Source: Sciurus carolinensis
Taxonomy: Eukaryota > Chordata > Mammalia > Rodentia > Sciuridae
NCBI RefSeq assembly: GCF_902686445.1
Contig: NC_062226.1
Span: 9,354,501 to 9,418,500 of the forward strand
Direction: 5' to 3'
DNA: 64,000 nucleotides
Positions 12,301 through 24,720 of this stretch are shown here, piece after piece. Every line of letters begins with the position of its first letter. Within the stretch, counting starts at the first letter, position 1. Made by a program: the position numbers and the translations under genes. The notes beneath the pieces were generated by a model. That model was given only the letters and a program-made list of their open reading frames with translations. It was not told the origin of the DNA and made no database searches.

Positions 12301-12477
12301 TGTGATATAATCATGCCCCTTTGTTGCCAGCTACATGCAATGAGTGTTGAGATCCCTTCCTCCAATAAGCAATCTCTGTATAGGAGCTAGACATAGAGGG
12401 GACACATGGGGCCTCTTCTTTTGAGGTGGTGACTTGGGTCTAGGGAAACAAAGAGAACCAGCATCAGGAAACTCCTT

Positions 12478-12660
12478 TTACCATGTGCCAGCCTTAGTGC
12501 CAGGTGCTTGGCATTCATAGTGTATATCATCCTTATGGCAGTTCTGGAGGAAAGTTGCTTCCTCGTTTCCTGGATGCAGCTGAGGGAAGCATTTAGTTAG
12601 CCATGGAATCAGGATTTCAGTCAAAGAGCTCTAACTCCCAGCCCATGTGCTTTCCTCTCC
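12478..12660 (-). repeat. MIR SINE relic, reverse
   Basis: It reads accatgtgccagccttagtg, then ctgagggaagcatttagtta, then atcaggatttcagtcaaaga, the reverse MIR order, well diverged. Confidence 0.6.
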
Positions 12661-15600
12661 AATATGCTGCCTTTCCACTTGGTTTCTGGTTCCAGATCTA
12701 TCCCCATACAAAGAATCTGTGCTTTTCAGATGAAGACCTGGGCCCATTTCCTGCATGTCTTGGGCACCTCTCATTTCCTGCTTTGTGGAGAAACGCTCAT
12801 TGTGTTGGGTTAATGCTGGTATCAGAACTTCCCTGTGGCAACTTAGTGGATTTGCACAGGCACAGAGCTGAATTCCTCAAGTGAGTAATCTCTTTTTAAA
12901 ATGCCCGTACATTTTTCAGTGGTTACAGACTTGACAGGGCCTAGCTTTGAATTGACTGAAGCACTCCTGGCAGCATTTAGTCAGCTCCCAGAAGTGGAGT
13001 TTCATTTTGGATCAGCGTGGGCAGCCCTGGAGCTGTGGAATGCCCTACCCTGGGAAGCAAGTTGCCTGTCTACCAGGGAAACAGTTTCTGAGCCAAGATG
13101 CTAGGTCTGTATGTGGCCTGCTTGTCTGGGCTGGTCACCTGAGCAGGTCACAACCCAGGAGAAGAAAGGTGGGACTAGTAGCACACATTTGCCTCAAAAC
13201 CATTGTCCTCTCAGTCTCAGACCCGATGCCTTCCATGAAATAAGAGTGTCTTTAAAAGATGTATTTCAATAGACTTTTCAGAAAGCCCATAAAAAATCCT
13301 GGATGTAAAGAAATGAGGCATAAAATCCAGAATGTTTGGAAGTCAAGCTGAAAATTGTGGTAGCAAGTCTCCATTTCCACTTATTAAATGGAGAATAACT
13401 TAACAGTAGCATCTAGATGGGTTCTGCGAACTGCTTGCATTCTACACTCTTAGTCAGGTGTTCTCCTCAGAAGCCCAAGTGCTGCCACCTGACCCCTGCA
13501 GTGCTGCAGAGGAGGAACAAGAGCCAACATTGGCACTGGTTGTGGGGACAAGGAGTGGAGTGTGGGAGTGACCCAAGGAAACTTGCATCAAGTCTGGTGG
13601 AATGTGCAATGTGCGAGGCAGAGCCCCGTTTCTCCTTTTAATGTGCAGGTTTTTACAGAAATGGAGCCCCAGAGAAAGATAGTGCACACCCGCGAAGGCA
13701 CATTCCAAGTGCCGGCGTGCCCCCTTCCCTTCGCTGTTGTTTTCATTTTCCTCTCATGAACCTTGCTACCCTGGCTTCAGCACGGAGGCTGTAAAGGAAG
13801 ATGGAGAGCCGAGTTACCTCAGAATGATCACTATCGTTAACATTCACGGGTGGTTCACTTATCATTCCTGACTGCACAGACATGGCAGCCGCTCGGAAGC
13901 GTCCGCAGGTGTAGCATGGTGATACATATTACATTGTGCCACAATGGATTTATGTATTCTGTAACAAAAGAAAAGTGTAATGAAAAAATACAGAAGGTAA
14001 TCCTTTATTCCTCCACCACACAATTTATCAGTAATGCCTGTGGATGATAAGTGCCAGGGATTTCCTCTGCTTGCTTTAACCTTGTCACCTAGGTACGTTT
14101 TGGTAAAATGACAGAAAAATACAGACTGGGGATTTTCCTCTGTTCAAAAATCTTTTAAAAGGACACTTTTAATTTATGGACGTTAGTCCAAACACAAGAC
14201 TTCCTTTGGAGCTTTTAGTCTGCCTTTGCTGAAAAAGATGAACATTTTGGCTTGAGGTAATAGTATCAGCCAGCAGCAGATCAGGAGAGAACATAAGCAA
14301 TTTATAAGCAGACTCAGATCTACAATAGTTCAAGTAGAACCCGGACAGGTGGGAGTTCATGAAGTCTCTAGGCCGAAACTAGTTTGTGAGTGCCCAAGAA
14401 CTTGTGTTCCCGTTCAGCCTTGCTCATCCATCGCCCTACATATCACCACAGATGGAGCGCACACTGATTTCTGAGGAGAAAGCTGGTGAAGGCAAATCTG
14501 AACGTGGTTGATTGGCATTTTTTCCAAACACACACTGGCCTCGTGCCAGAACAAATACCCCTAAGTTTTTAAATGCACAAGGCACTTTACATTTCAGTAC
14601 TCTTGCCAAAGTATCACTTACTGCATCACTCCCTAAATATAGTTTTTTAAAAAGAGCTATTTCTTATTTTGCTTTGATCAGTAAAATAAACTTTTAAAGA
14701 TTGTTCTGGGATGGGGTCCAGCTACTGAGGTAAAGAATGGCCAGGGCTCAGGCATGATTCAGTAACAGAGTGTTCAGTAAAATTAGCTTGACAGTTCTCA
14801 GGCCTGCTGTTCAATAGCAAGAACTTGACCAAGTTAAAATGGATGATCGTGCTGGCCGGACCAGCATCGGCTTTTGCTTTTTAACAAATGGAATGTCAAG
14901 GATTAAACAGCCATCCGTATGGAGAGGAGGGTTGTGGATATGTCTCTGTATTAGGGAAGCAAATTGGGTTCTTGGTTTTGAGATCGGCCTCTCGCCCCTG
15001 TGGAGAGCCAGCCACCTGGTTGGGTCCAATCTAGACTTCAGGCCCCTTCCCAGTCTGCCCTACCATTGAGAAGCTTTTCCAGGACTTAGCTTGGGGCTTT
15101 GGCTTTTCTTTCAGATTTCTTGTCAATAGGAAGTTCTGCCATGATTTTTGGCCATGTTCCCCTTTGAGATTCTTACAGGGAAATGGGAATGTGACCAGAC
15201 TCCTTATGGCAATTCCCATGTTCCATAGTTGGAAACTTGGGTCCTGTTTGTTACATGAACTATTTGGAATGGGCCTGTTTTGTTCCCGTGCCCAGGCGTA
15301 GTGGGTAGTAGTTGTGATACTTGCTTTTGCAATTAACAAAAGCTGTTTTTAGATTACTTGTTCCTTAGCTGTTTTTCCCTTAGATGAAGCCCCCACCCCT
15401 ACCTAATTTGATGGATTAGAAGCTTACACATAGTGCTCTTGTTTTGTCCTGTAATTGTTTGTGCTTCAGGTAATATTTTGTTTGGCTTTTTAGGACTAAG
15501 TAAATGTAAACATTCCTACTGACATGTGTACAAACTGTATATCTAATAATATATACAAAGAGAGATGTATGCTTTACTAGCCAGTTAGAAGAGCCTTTTC

Positions 15601-16066
15601 TTTTTCCCCATCTAAATTGCTTTGGGGTGTCCTTTCCCTCAGCCCCCATGATGCTTTTCCTCCAGGGCTGCTTATTACAATGGCAGGATCTGCCTGCAGT
15701 GACATCTGCTGACACGCTAAGTTTCCAGTTGTCAGTCCTTGCTGCAGGATTTGACTGAGTGGAGCCAGCATCAGGAACACACAGTATTATTGACCCACAC
15801 ACACCTATTAGGTCCAATTTGAGATAAATCAGAAGAACAAAAAAAACCAAAACCTTCCCTAACCCTGACCTCTCTTTAATTTGGAACTACTTGTATTACA
15901 ATGATTGCCACTCCACATTAGAAGTATATTAAATACAACCTGTTTTCAAGTAAGAGGCACAAATAATCTATGTACACTTTAAAACTTTCTGAAATATAAT
16001 GAAGATTGTAATAACATCTCTCTGGTTGAATGTTGGTGATGATTTAACATCTGTCTTTTCCTGCAG
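12661..16066. other. Repeat-poor intronic stretch before exon B
   Basis: No clear mobile element is seen over 3.4 kb. The blocks 13800-14060, 14800-15330 and 15580-15790 are mixed-composition and read like possible conserved non-coding DNA. That is impression only. Several overlapping open frames on both strands lack any domain. Confidence 0.5.
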
Positions 16067-16176
16067 AAATGCTGCTCATGGATTCTCCCTCATTCAGGTG
16101 GACAATACCAAGGTCACCATGAAGGAGATCTTGCTGAAGGCGGTGAAGCGAAGAAAAGGATCCCAGAAGATATCAG
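16067..16176 (+). CDS. MAPKAP1: MAPKAP1 (SIN1) internal coding exon B: Ras-binding-like domain
   Basis: This 110-bp exon follows the acceptor ttttcctgcag and starts with the A that completes the Ile codon split from exon A. It encodes [20 protein letters not shown] and continues to RRKGSQKIS, then leaves a single G before the donor GTGGGA. It corresponds to about residues 283-320 of human SIN1, the first strands and helix of the Ras-binding-like domain. The basic run [11 protein letters not shown] is the conserved patch of this region. From memory the human protein has Val where this exon has Ile just before SG, a conservative change. If the downstream intron were retained, the frame would add 15 residues and stop at 16224-16226. 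The donor is slightly non-consensus (G-GTGGGA rather than GTRAGT). Confidence 0.97.
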
Positions 16177-16226
16177 GTGGGAGAGCTGAATCCGACGGAC
16201 GCTTAACCCTTAGTGAAAAGGGCTAG

Positions 16227-19200
16227 ATTCTTCAGATATCATTGCTAGGAGGTTTGGTTAGCAAACATGCACACACAAAAAAGTGATTTAACTCCCCCCA
16301 CCCCCAACCAAACCCCGGCTGGGCCTTAGGAAGAGACTGGGTCAGTGGCATATGTGAGAAGAATGTGTTCATATCAGTTATGGACATTCCATCATTAATA
16401 ATTTGTGGTAAATTAAGATAGAGCTACTTGTATTAACCATTAGTTGATGTAAAACTGTCTTAAAAACTGAATCAATCCTGAACTTGAATTATTGCCTTAA
16501 ATTTCATGTTTTCACATAATTTTTCAAAGGAGAACTTTAGTTACCAGTGTCTAAGATACGGGGGGTGGGGGGGGGCAATAGAAGAAAAAAATTTCATTTT
16601 TACTAAATGAGGGCAACCTTCAAAAATATTTTTTAAAGATAAATCACTTTATGGTTACAAATACATATTAGTCTTTTAACTCTTTACTACCCAACTTGGT
16701 GTAGAAAATAGGCTCATGGTCCTAGCTATGATATTTAAAGAATATGGGGGAAACATATTGCTGGTATTGAAAAATAATTATTTTGAGAAATAGCTCTAAG
16801 ATTTGTCATACTACAGACAACTTTAATATAAATCAACCTGTATATGACATGTCAAAGAGCTTTGTAAATAAAAAGACTTCTTAAACACCTGATTTTACCT
16901 TTTGGAAAGGAAAAAAAGCATTGCTCTTATTGAAGAAAATAGTTTTGTGCTCTTTTTAAGGGGAAGCATATAATCTGTTCCAGATTTAATTAGCTATCTT
17001 CAGATGAAAGCTGAAGTTTTAATAAAAGTTAGAAGAGATAACACAGTGAAGGACACGGATGAGCTGTCTCAAGGCCATATTCCAGGGGAACGATAAGAGC
17101 TGTAAAAAATGGCAGAGGAGAGCAATTGAATGGAGCAATGAAAATCTGATTCTCATAAAAAAGAGAGAGAGAGAGAGATGCTGGTAGGGGCGGTTGTAGA
17201 TGAGACCTGCTAGCGTCTGCAAGCAATTTGGATGCTTGCCAGGAGTCATTGTTCACCCTCGGCTGTGGCGGCTCCGTCCAGATGTGCCAACTGCACGTTT
17301 CGGCTTTTGCCAGCTGACTGCGCCGTTTGATAACCAGCTCTCTGGATGCCCATCACTGGCCGCAGAGATAGAATTAAATGATGATGATCTTCCCACAAGT
17401 TGGGAGAGGAAACAATGCATATAAATCTTGATTTCATCTCAGCATGAGAAGTCTTTATCCATCATCACTCATAATGAACAAGTCGTTAGCTGGGATGAAT
17501 GGTGTTCTGGTTTTTCCAAACACCTCTTTTGTTCATTTTTTGGGTGACTTTTATCTATTGCATGGGGGTCAAACCTCTTTGCATTTAAGGGATGATTGAA
17601 GAGGCATAGCCTCTGCTTCCCAGGGGAAAGTAGATGTTTTGGGGTTCCAGGTGCCAATCAGTAATTTTTAAAGAGCCTCAGATACTCAGAGATATTTAAT
17701 AAGCATCCATTCTCCTTTAGAGTCTAGGTTCTTTTCTCTTGTTTGTCTCTAAATTTTTTACATAATAGCATATTTTGTGACATAATTCTTATACTGTAAG
17801 AATGCAGTATTTTGAATTGTCCCTAAGAAGGAATTAGAACTTTTTTAACCTTCTTAATAGAAATTCTGCTGTCACAGGTTTTTTAAGACCATGAAACTCC
17901 TATAAAGTTATTGGAATACAGCTGAGCCAGTGTCTTTCCTTCTGTCTGCAGCCATCTCTGTCCAATTTTATGCCTGTTTATCTATGTCCATCCCCAGCAT
18001 CCACATTTATCACACACACATTTATTTATGTTCACCATTTCCATCAGAGTCTTTGCCATATCCTTGGCAAAGACTTAGGACTCATATCAGAAAAAGTGAT
18101 CTGCATTATTTATTCCTTTTCATACTAGAAAGCCAATTGAGATTGATACATTTACATAAATTACTGTCCATTTTCCTAATCCAAAGCCCTCTTTCAATTG
18201 CTTTATTAAAAGTCTGGTCTCTTGATATAGGAAGATCTCCAGTTGGCTAAGATATTTGCCTAAGGTTAGCATGGTAAAGGCAGAGTATATTTTGTGGTTT
18301 TGCACTTTGTGATGTGGAGTGGATTTTTCTTAAAGGGTGATTAACGAAAAGAGGAAAAATTCCGATGCCATAGAGGGGAACACAAGTACATTTACTTTAA
18401 AGAAAATATGTTGATACTCATAATTGCTATAAAATACTTAACACTTGCCCATTATGACACGTGAACTTAGTCATGAACTTGGTAGGAAGAAATGCCAAGC
18501 TAGAGATACTTGTCCTTTACTTCCTTAGTATCCCACAGTGTCCTCTTATGTCCCATGTCCAGAACAGGATCAGAGTGCTCAGCCCTCTTGTCAAGCAGCT
18601 TTTATCTGATGAAATGCAGAACCCATTTGTCTCTTTGTTATTGTTATTTAACTTAAGTGAGAAGTGGGAAAACGCCATCTGAAATAAAGCAACGTGTGTG
18701 TGCCACGTGGAATTGGTATTCTCACTCTGTTCATTAGGTGTTAATTAATAGTAGAGCAAGATTTCAGAAATCCTCTGATAGACTAACAGCAAGCCTCTGT
18801 CCTAATCCACAAACCTTTAACTTCTCTGCTTTTTCCAGAATGACCACATAGCACTTCATTTAATAGTAACAATAAATTAAGAATTTGAACTATTTCATTA
18901 TTAAATCAAACTGTGGGCTTAATGACAGTCCTAATATTTAAATACTTTATTGTCCTTCCCTTTGGCACTTGCTATTTGTAAAAAAAAAAAAATCAGAAAG
19001 TAGTATTTGAGCAGAAATACTCCTTTAGGTAAATTGCTTTGTCAATGGAAACACAGAGGACTTTAAAATAGTTTTGCTTTTTAGGATAGAATATCATTAC
19101 AATCTCTTGTAACTAATCCAAATTTTGACTTGTATTACTTATAATTATTTCATCAAATCATAACTATTTGTGAATACTGCAGGGCTTTTTCCTGTTAATA

Positions 19201-20330
19201 TTCAAGTACTTAGCTATAGTGGTCCCTCCACAGTGTGTTCCTGTCAGCTCTCCACTAAGGTCCATTTTTTAAAGTCTATTTTTAATTGTCTTTTACAGTT
19301 TCTCTATAGCTTTTCATTTTATTACTGACCTATTGACATTTGGAATCTATGTGCATTGCTAGGGAGTCCCCACTGTTGAAGAAAATAGTAAATGGAGAAT
19401 CAGGTTTCAGGAAATTTAATGAAATCTTTTTATTAATTTTAATAGTTATATGAGTGAGTTTTTGACACAGTGAAGATAACCTGTCAGGCCCCAGGATTCA
19501 GCCGGTAAAATATACTCACCTGTTTAGTAAATAGAGACCTCAGTTCATCGGTATCACCTGCATTATCAGTGACCTCCTGAGCTTCTCAGTATTCTGTTTA
19601 TTGTTGTTTAAAAATACTGTTACCCACCAGTCTCCTAAAACGTGATGTTGAGTATTACAGAGATACAGTTGAGAAATGGAGGCAGATCAGTTTCAATTTT
19701 ACCACTGACCCAGAAATTCAGGAACCTCTTGATCTACAAAAGAGAGAAGCCTTCGAAGCGGGATTAACCAAGCAGAGTAGAATTCTGTGTCACTCCGATT
19801 CAGTATTCATTCTCATTATGAAATGGAGTTGCTTTTCTCTATTATCTGCTGAAAGTTGAACAGATGCATATTCACTGTTCTTTATCCCCATCCATTCTTG
19901 CCTTTTGATGTGAAAGACAAATTTTTATTAGTGTGGAGATTCTTTTACAAAAAAGTTCTGCTGTTATAAACCTTGTGACATGCATTTCTACTCTCTCTTA
20001 TAAAATTTCACCTATAACGTGAAAGTGTTAGCTTTGTCAAATTAAGTCACAGAGAACCTATTGCTTGCTAGTTTTCTCTGATCTCACAAGACCCCTAGAA
20101 TGTCACCAAGGTGTTCCTTAAAGCAGAGTAGGGAATTCCCTAAAGTACTGCTAACAGCAGAGAAAGGGGACAAGTATCTACCACAGGGAGTGGGGTTCTG
20201 GTCTGAGGAACACTAATAATGGCATCATTGAATTCTTAAAAATTCATGTGACATCTATCGATATATATTGATCCATAGTATATTTGTAGCTGTGGGGTAC
20301 ATTCACTCTTCATGTGCCCCCATATATTAG
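16227..20330. other. Repeat-poor intronic stretch after exon B
   Basis: The stretch is AT-rich and mostly unique. It holds a G-run (16560-16576), a short (GA)n (17160-17178) and an A12 run (18980-18992). A GC-richer block at 17190-17450 stands out from its surroundings. Confidence 0.55.
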
Positions 20331-20334
20331 GTAT

Positions 20335-20580
20335 GAGCTGGATCAAGGAAGCAGTGGTGAGGATCCACAAGGCCCTTGCTGAGGAGGACCTTATGTTCTA
20401 GAAGGAGAGTAAACATAAGGACCTGAAAGGGAGAAGACTAGAATGCTGGTGAACTCACTGCATCCTATAGGACGTTCAGGAAACTTTTCCCTGGAAATTG
20501 ACATTTGAATAGTGACCTTCATAAGAGGCTGTGGAGAATTATGACGAGGGGCAGTGCCATTCAAAGGAGTGGCTTGCCAT
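20335..20580 (-). repeat. L2 relic, reverse
   Basis: The order caaggcccttgctgaggagg, accttatgttctagaaggag, then tggaaattgacatttgaata follows the reverse complement of the L2 3' region. Confidence 0.5.
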
Positions 20581-20680
20581 ATTTAAGGATAAAGAGAACA
20601 TTTAGATTACACAGTTGAATTTACTTAACTTCTCCCGCCCCAAAATTGTAGTCAAATTGACTCTTAAGAGACTTAGAATA

Positions 20681-20816
20681 GGGCTGGGATTGTGGCTCAG
20701 TGGCATAGTGCTTGCCTAGCATGTGGGAGGCACTGTGTTAGATTCTCAGCACCACATATAAATAAAATAAAGGCCTATTGCCAACTAAAATAATTAGAGA
20801 GAGAGAGAGAGAGAGA
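20681..20816 (+). mobile_element. ID element with squirrel-type 3' extension and (GA)n tail
   Basis: The ID body (gggctgggattgtggctcag ... gattctcagcaccacatata) continues into aataaaataaaggcctattg, the 3' extension shared with other ID copies here. It ends in a GA run from about 20797 to 20816. Confidence 0.9.
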
Positions 20817-20944
20817 CTGACCCACAATAAGTGCCCAGCATAGGGTACAGTCATCCACCCAATCACCAAACCACATGGCCAATTGTCAGTCCTCGGTTTT
20901 TCCCTACTGTATCTCCCCATGTCTTAACAATTAGCAAGACATGT

Positions 20945-21200
20945 CAGTTTCACCTCTAGAATATATCCTGAATCCATTCAGTCTCTTCCATCTCCATTGA
21001 ATAAGCCCAAGTCACTGTGATTATCACCTGGACTATTGAAAATAGCACCCTGGCTGGTTTTCCTGCTTCTGTTCTTAAGCACTTTTTAGCAATCAGAGAT
21101 ACTTTTCTAAATATGAATCAGATCGTATATGCTCCAAACTCTTCCCTGACTTCAGTTGCATTCAGAATAAAATCCAAACTTCCAACCACTGAGTCTCAAA
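20945..21200 (+). repeat. L2 relic
   Basis: It reads tcacctggactattgaaaat, then atatgaatcagatcgtatat, then ttgcattcagaataaaatcc, the recognisable L2 3' region. Confidence 0.7.
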
Positions 21201-21559
21201 GAGGAGAAGGAACATGCAGAGACCATGAACCCAAAGAAAGAAAAGAACTGGAAAGAAATGTGAGGCCAGGGAGAGCGGGGGACAGTGTACAGAATTGGTG
21301 GTTACAGTGTGTACAGGTCAGATAGACCTGGACAAGGCAAAGGGGAGGAATTTAGACCTGTGGCCCTGTGTGGACCTGCTGGAGCCAGCAACAGGGTCAG
21401 TCTGCAATACTGCACATGGTAGGCCTTATTTTCATGCCAGACAGACGTAGAAAGTTGTATGCAAATGAGTTTTTGTTTATCAAGAGTGTTTTAAAGGGCT
21501 TTGGGTCAGAGGAGGAGCTGGTCTTTCCAAAAGCAGGATCTGATTTCCAAGGGGAGTGA

Positions 21560-21690
21560 GGGCTGATGTATTGAGCACCTTTGTGTTCTTCAGATATTAC
21601 CTCACTTAATCTGTACAATACACCCAGAAAGCAGACTTTATTATACCTGATTTATAGATGAGACTTCAGAAATATTTAAAAGCAAATGGA
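21560..21690 (-). repeat. MIR relic, reverse, first half (interrupted by SINEs)
   Basis: It reads attgagcacctttgtgttct, then tacctcacttaatctgtaca, then gatttatagatgagacttca. The element resumes at about 22165 after a block of inserted SINEs. Confidence 0.7.
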
Positions 21691-21770
21691 GGGCTGGGAG
21701 TGTAGCTCAGCAATGGAGCACTTGCCTAGCACACAGTGTATCCTGTATTTCATCCCCAGCACTGAAGGGG
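21691..21770 (+). mobile_element. ID element
   Basis: The ID body reads gggctgggagtgtagctcag ... catccccagcactgaagggg. It is inserted into the MIR that continues on both sides. Confidence 0.85.
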
Positions 21771-21797
21771 AAAAAAAGGGAACAGAAAAGCTGGGTA

Positions 21798-21889
21798 CAG
21801 GGCAGGGGATATAGCTCAGTTGGTAGAGTGCTTGCCTCGCTTGCACAAGGCCCTGGGTTCAATCCCCAGCACCACAAAAAAAAAAAAAG
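21798..21889 (+). mobile_element. ID element with intact-looking A and B boxes and an 11-bp TSD
   Basis: The body starts at about 21801. The A box (tagctcagttgg, 21812-21823) and B box (ggttcaatccc, 21856-21866) match the internal Pol III promoter of tRNA-derived SINEs. The direct repeats aaagctgggta at 21787-21797 and 21890-21900 mark its insertion at the start of the composite SINE that follows. Confidence 0.9.
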
Positions 21890-22090
21890 AAAGCTGGGTA
21901 TGGTAGCAATTGCCTATAACCCCAGCTCATGCAGAAGGATGGCAAGTTCCAGGCCAGCCTGAGCAACTTAGCAAGACCCTGTCTCACAATAAAAAATAAT
22001 AATAATAATAGGGACTGAGGAAATACTCAGTGATAGAGAGCCTCAGGGTTCAATCCCCTATCTTTCTCACACACACACACACACACATAC
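21890..22090 (+). mobile_element. Composite B1-ID SINE, host of the preceding ID insertion
   Basis: It starts aagctgggtatggtagcaat, has the B1 end (gcaagaccctgtctcacaat), an AAT microsatellite, and a degraded ID module. It ends in a (CA)n tail at about 22069-22087. Confidence 0.85.
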
Positions 22091-22164
22091 AGTGTGTTTT
22101 TAGAAGCAGGGAGCTCTGATAACTACATGTGTAATCAGGTATTTCTCCCAGCTTCTCTTTCCCC

Positions 22165-22285
22165 AGCTCTGAGAGAAGTTAGTTACCCAAATTTCCATAG
22201 TAAGTAAATGGTGAATCTAAATTGAAGCCCAGACTTTTTTGACCTCAGAGCCCATACTCTTTTTATTTGTACCATGTTGCTTATT
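22165..22285 (-). repeat. MIR relic, reverse, second half
   Basis: It reads agagaagttagttacccaaa, then catagtaagtaaatggtgaa, then tgacctcagagcccatactc, continuing the reverse MIR broken at 21690. Confidence 0.7.
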
Positions 22286-23855
22286 AGAACCCTAATGGGA
22301 AAACAAATTTAAAATTCTGTAAACAGAAATGTTCATTGATTGTGAGATCTAAATGCACTAGGGAAGAGCAGCATTTAAAGGAACCCTGTGGTGAATCTGG
22401 ATATAAAGCCAGGAATTCTTTTTGTAATTGCACAGTTTGTCTGTATTGGTGTCAGTTTTAATGTTTTATGTCTAGCTTTCTTAAAGCAACATACACCTGG
22501 CCTGAGCTGCCCTGTTAAGAAGGGAAACCCATGTATGTTGTAGATGGAGTCAGGTTTTTAAAACTCTTTGAGCCTTTGAAATGCTCTTCAAGGCTCAAGT
22601 AAGCTAAAGAATCTTCTGGCGATAGGGTCAAACAGAGACCTACTTCATGTCTAAGTGTAAAGAGAAAACCCAAGGTCCTTTGTTCTTTGGAGATGGAGTT
22701 TGTAAGCTAGGGACACAGAAGTATGGTTTCCTTATACTATAGCAGATAATCCTAAAAGGAGAAAAAAGAGGAAGAAAAAATAAATAGGACTATTTAAGTG
22801 TACTTTTCCCCCCAATGAGGCAGTAATTTCTGCAGACAACTTCTCCTGATGAAGGAATAAATAATCATGTTGATGCCACTTGTGTATGGGAGTCAAGGAA
22901 GAAATAAAGACCTGATATTGGTATCCAGTGACCCAGTGGCAAAATGATACAGTAAATTAGGACTGCTAAGGTGTTTAAATGTGTAACTCGGAAGTGCCCT
23001 AGGCCGGAAGCTCCAAGGTAAGTATTCCTCCTTGCCTCCTGTCCCTGCCTCTTTATCTTGCTGTTTCATCTCACCTGAGCCTCCCTCTGTCTGGAGTGCT
23101 GTGAGGCTCCTGATGGATCTTCTCCAGTATAGAGCAGAGCATGTTAAAGATGGCATTGCAGTCAACTATTTTATCCAGAAAGCCCGGAAATTTAGAGAAT
23201 TTATGTCAAGCAAAAATCTTTTGGAACCACTTTAGAGACCCAATTATTTTAGAAGGGTGTTATGAGCTCTCGCAACTGCCACATCAGAAAAACTTGAAAT
23301 ATATCATTCGCCAAAACTACATTTGACCAGCATTTACTCTTCCTGCTAGTCGCTAATCTTTCAGAAGTTCCTTTTCCATTACAAAATCTATTCATTCACT
23401 TCATCTAGGGCAGTCAGAAGCATGGATTAGATTAATGAAAAAGCAGAATGAAAAGAAGAGAAAAGACATACACTTTAAGAGGCTCTGTGAGGGTGGGAGG
23501 CACACACAGCCTTTCTAGTTAAACTTATTTAACTCTCTGTCCCTGGGTCCACCGAGGGCTAATTCTAGAGCACAACTCATTTAATAATAGGCTCTCAAGA
23601 AATACTAGCATATTAAATGCACATATTGATTATAATATTCTGATTTTAGAAATGTTTAAAAGTGTGTTTTAGAATCTTAGAATCAAGGGTCTGTGGGACT
23701 ATATAATCACACTTTTAACCTCTCTGGGCCTCCCTTGCCTGAGCTCTACTGTGGGAAAATGGTGAGTGTGGGAGGACTCACTGCATGAATGGACTGTGCA
23801 CTTTTAGGCTCTGTTTGGCTCTAAGGTGCCGCTGTTCAGTAGTCAGCATTAAATG
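22286..23855. other. Intronic stretch with little recognisable content
   Basis: No gene is seen. A short MIR-like fragment (aacctctctgggcctccctt) lies at about 23715-23740. The rest is unassigned. Confidence 0.5.
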
Positions 23856-23859
23856 CTCC

Positions 23860-24720
23860 CTGCTCTGTGCCAGTACTGAACTAGAAATCTGGTGGAAAAC
23901 CTGATGAGAACACACAGAAAGAGGCACCCAAACAGGAAGATGCATAAGCACACAGCCCACTGAAGCCGTGCAGGTGAGGAGGGACTGCAGTGTGTAACAC
24001 TACGGGCGGGCAGGGCTGAGAAAATGTGCTCCTGTGTGATTTCCCTGATGGTTGTTTGGAGATTGATTAGGAGTTTGATAGATGGCAATGAGAAGAATGT
24101 TCCAGGCAGAAGACCATGTATTCTGAGATGTTGTCATAAAACAGAAGTTCTGTAGAAGATGGGGACAGAGCTAACCTACAGGAGATGGAGCTGACGAGTC
24201 TGGGCCCGATTGTATTCTCAGACCTGGAAGAGGTTCCTTCATTTATTGGGGCTTATTACATAATAGGCACTTGTGGGCACTAGGGATTTTGTTGAGACCA
24301 AGAATTGATCCTGATCTCAAAGAGCTTGCTGTTTAGTTGGGGAGACAAGCAAATAAACAGGTAATAATAACCCCATGCATGTGACAAGTGGAAGTAAGTT
24401 CAGGCCTGAGTGCTCTTAGAAGGAAGGGAGACCTGGTGCAGTCTTGGGGAGTCAGGGATGGCTATCTGAGCATGTTAACTGACTGAGGCCTGAAGAGGAA
24501 CAGAAATGGGCCAGGCAAAGAGGGATGAGAAAGAATGCTCAGCTGAAGGAAGGAAACCACAAGCAACTCAGGATCATGAGCTGGAGGGCAGGGCACAATG
24601 AGGCTAAGGTGGTCACTTGGGGCTAGGTCATGTTTGTAAAGTGTTAAATTTGGACTTTATTCTGAAGGCAGAGGGGGACCACTGAAAAGAGGGCAATGCA
24701 GTCAGAATTTCTTAATGCAC
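23860..24720 (-). repeat. L2 relic, reverse (long, fragmented)
   Basis: Landmarks in order: gaagaatgttccaggcagaa (24094), ttcatttattggggcttatt, aagagcttgctgtttagttg, tggctatctgagcatgttaa, ggtcatgtttgtaaagtg and tggactttattctgaaggca. These are the reverse complement of the L2 3' part. Two overlapping fragments may be present, because the 24094 landmark recurs in equivalent form further on. Confidence 0.65.

Larger units (their letters stand above)
1059..16066 (+). other. MAPKAP1 intron between exons A and B (15.0 kb)
   Basis: The intron is bounded by GTGAGT and CTGCAG. Young SINEs are confined mainly to its first 7.6 kb and to one copy at 11.9 kb. MIRs lie at about 4.8, 5.6, 8.9, 11.2, 11.5, 12.2 and 12.5 kb. 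No internal exon-like segment with SIN1 homology is seen. Confidence 0.95.

Noticed and set aside
15416..15850. 144-aa open frame on the - strand
   Set aside because: No recognisable domain, low-information composition, and a second overlapping frame of similar length. It lies within the intron before exon B.
16560..16576. G-quadruplex-forming run as a regulatory element
   Set aside because: It is essentially one G-run with a single T, in simple-sequence context, with no supporting gene feature nearby.
21812..21866. ID element as a true tRNA gene
   Set aside because: A and B boxes are present, but the acceptor stem does not pair and the element has a SINE tail and TSD.
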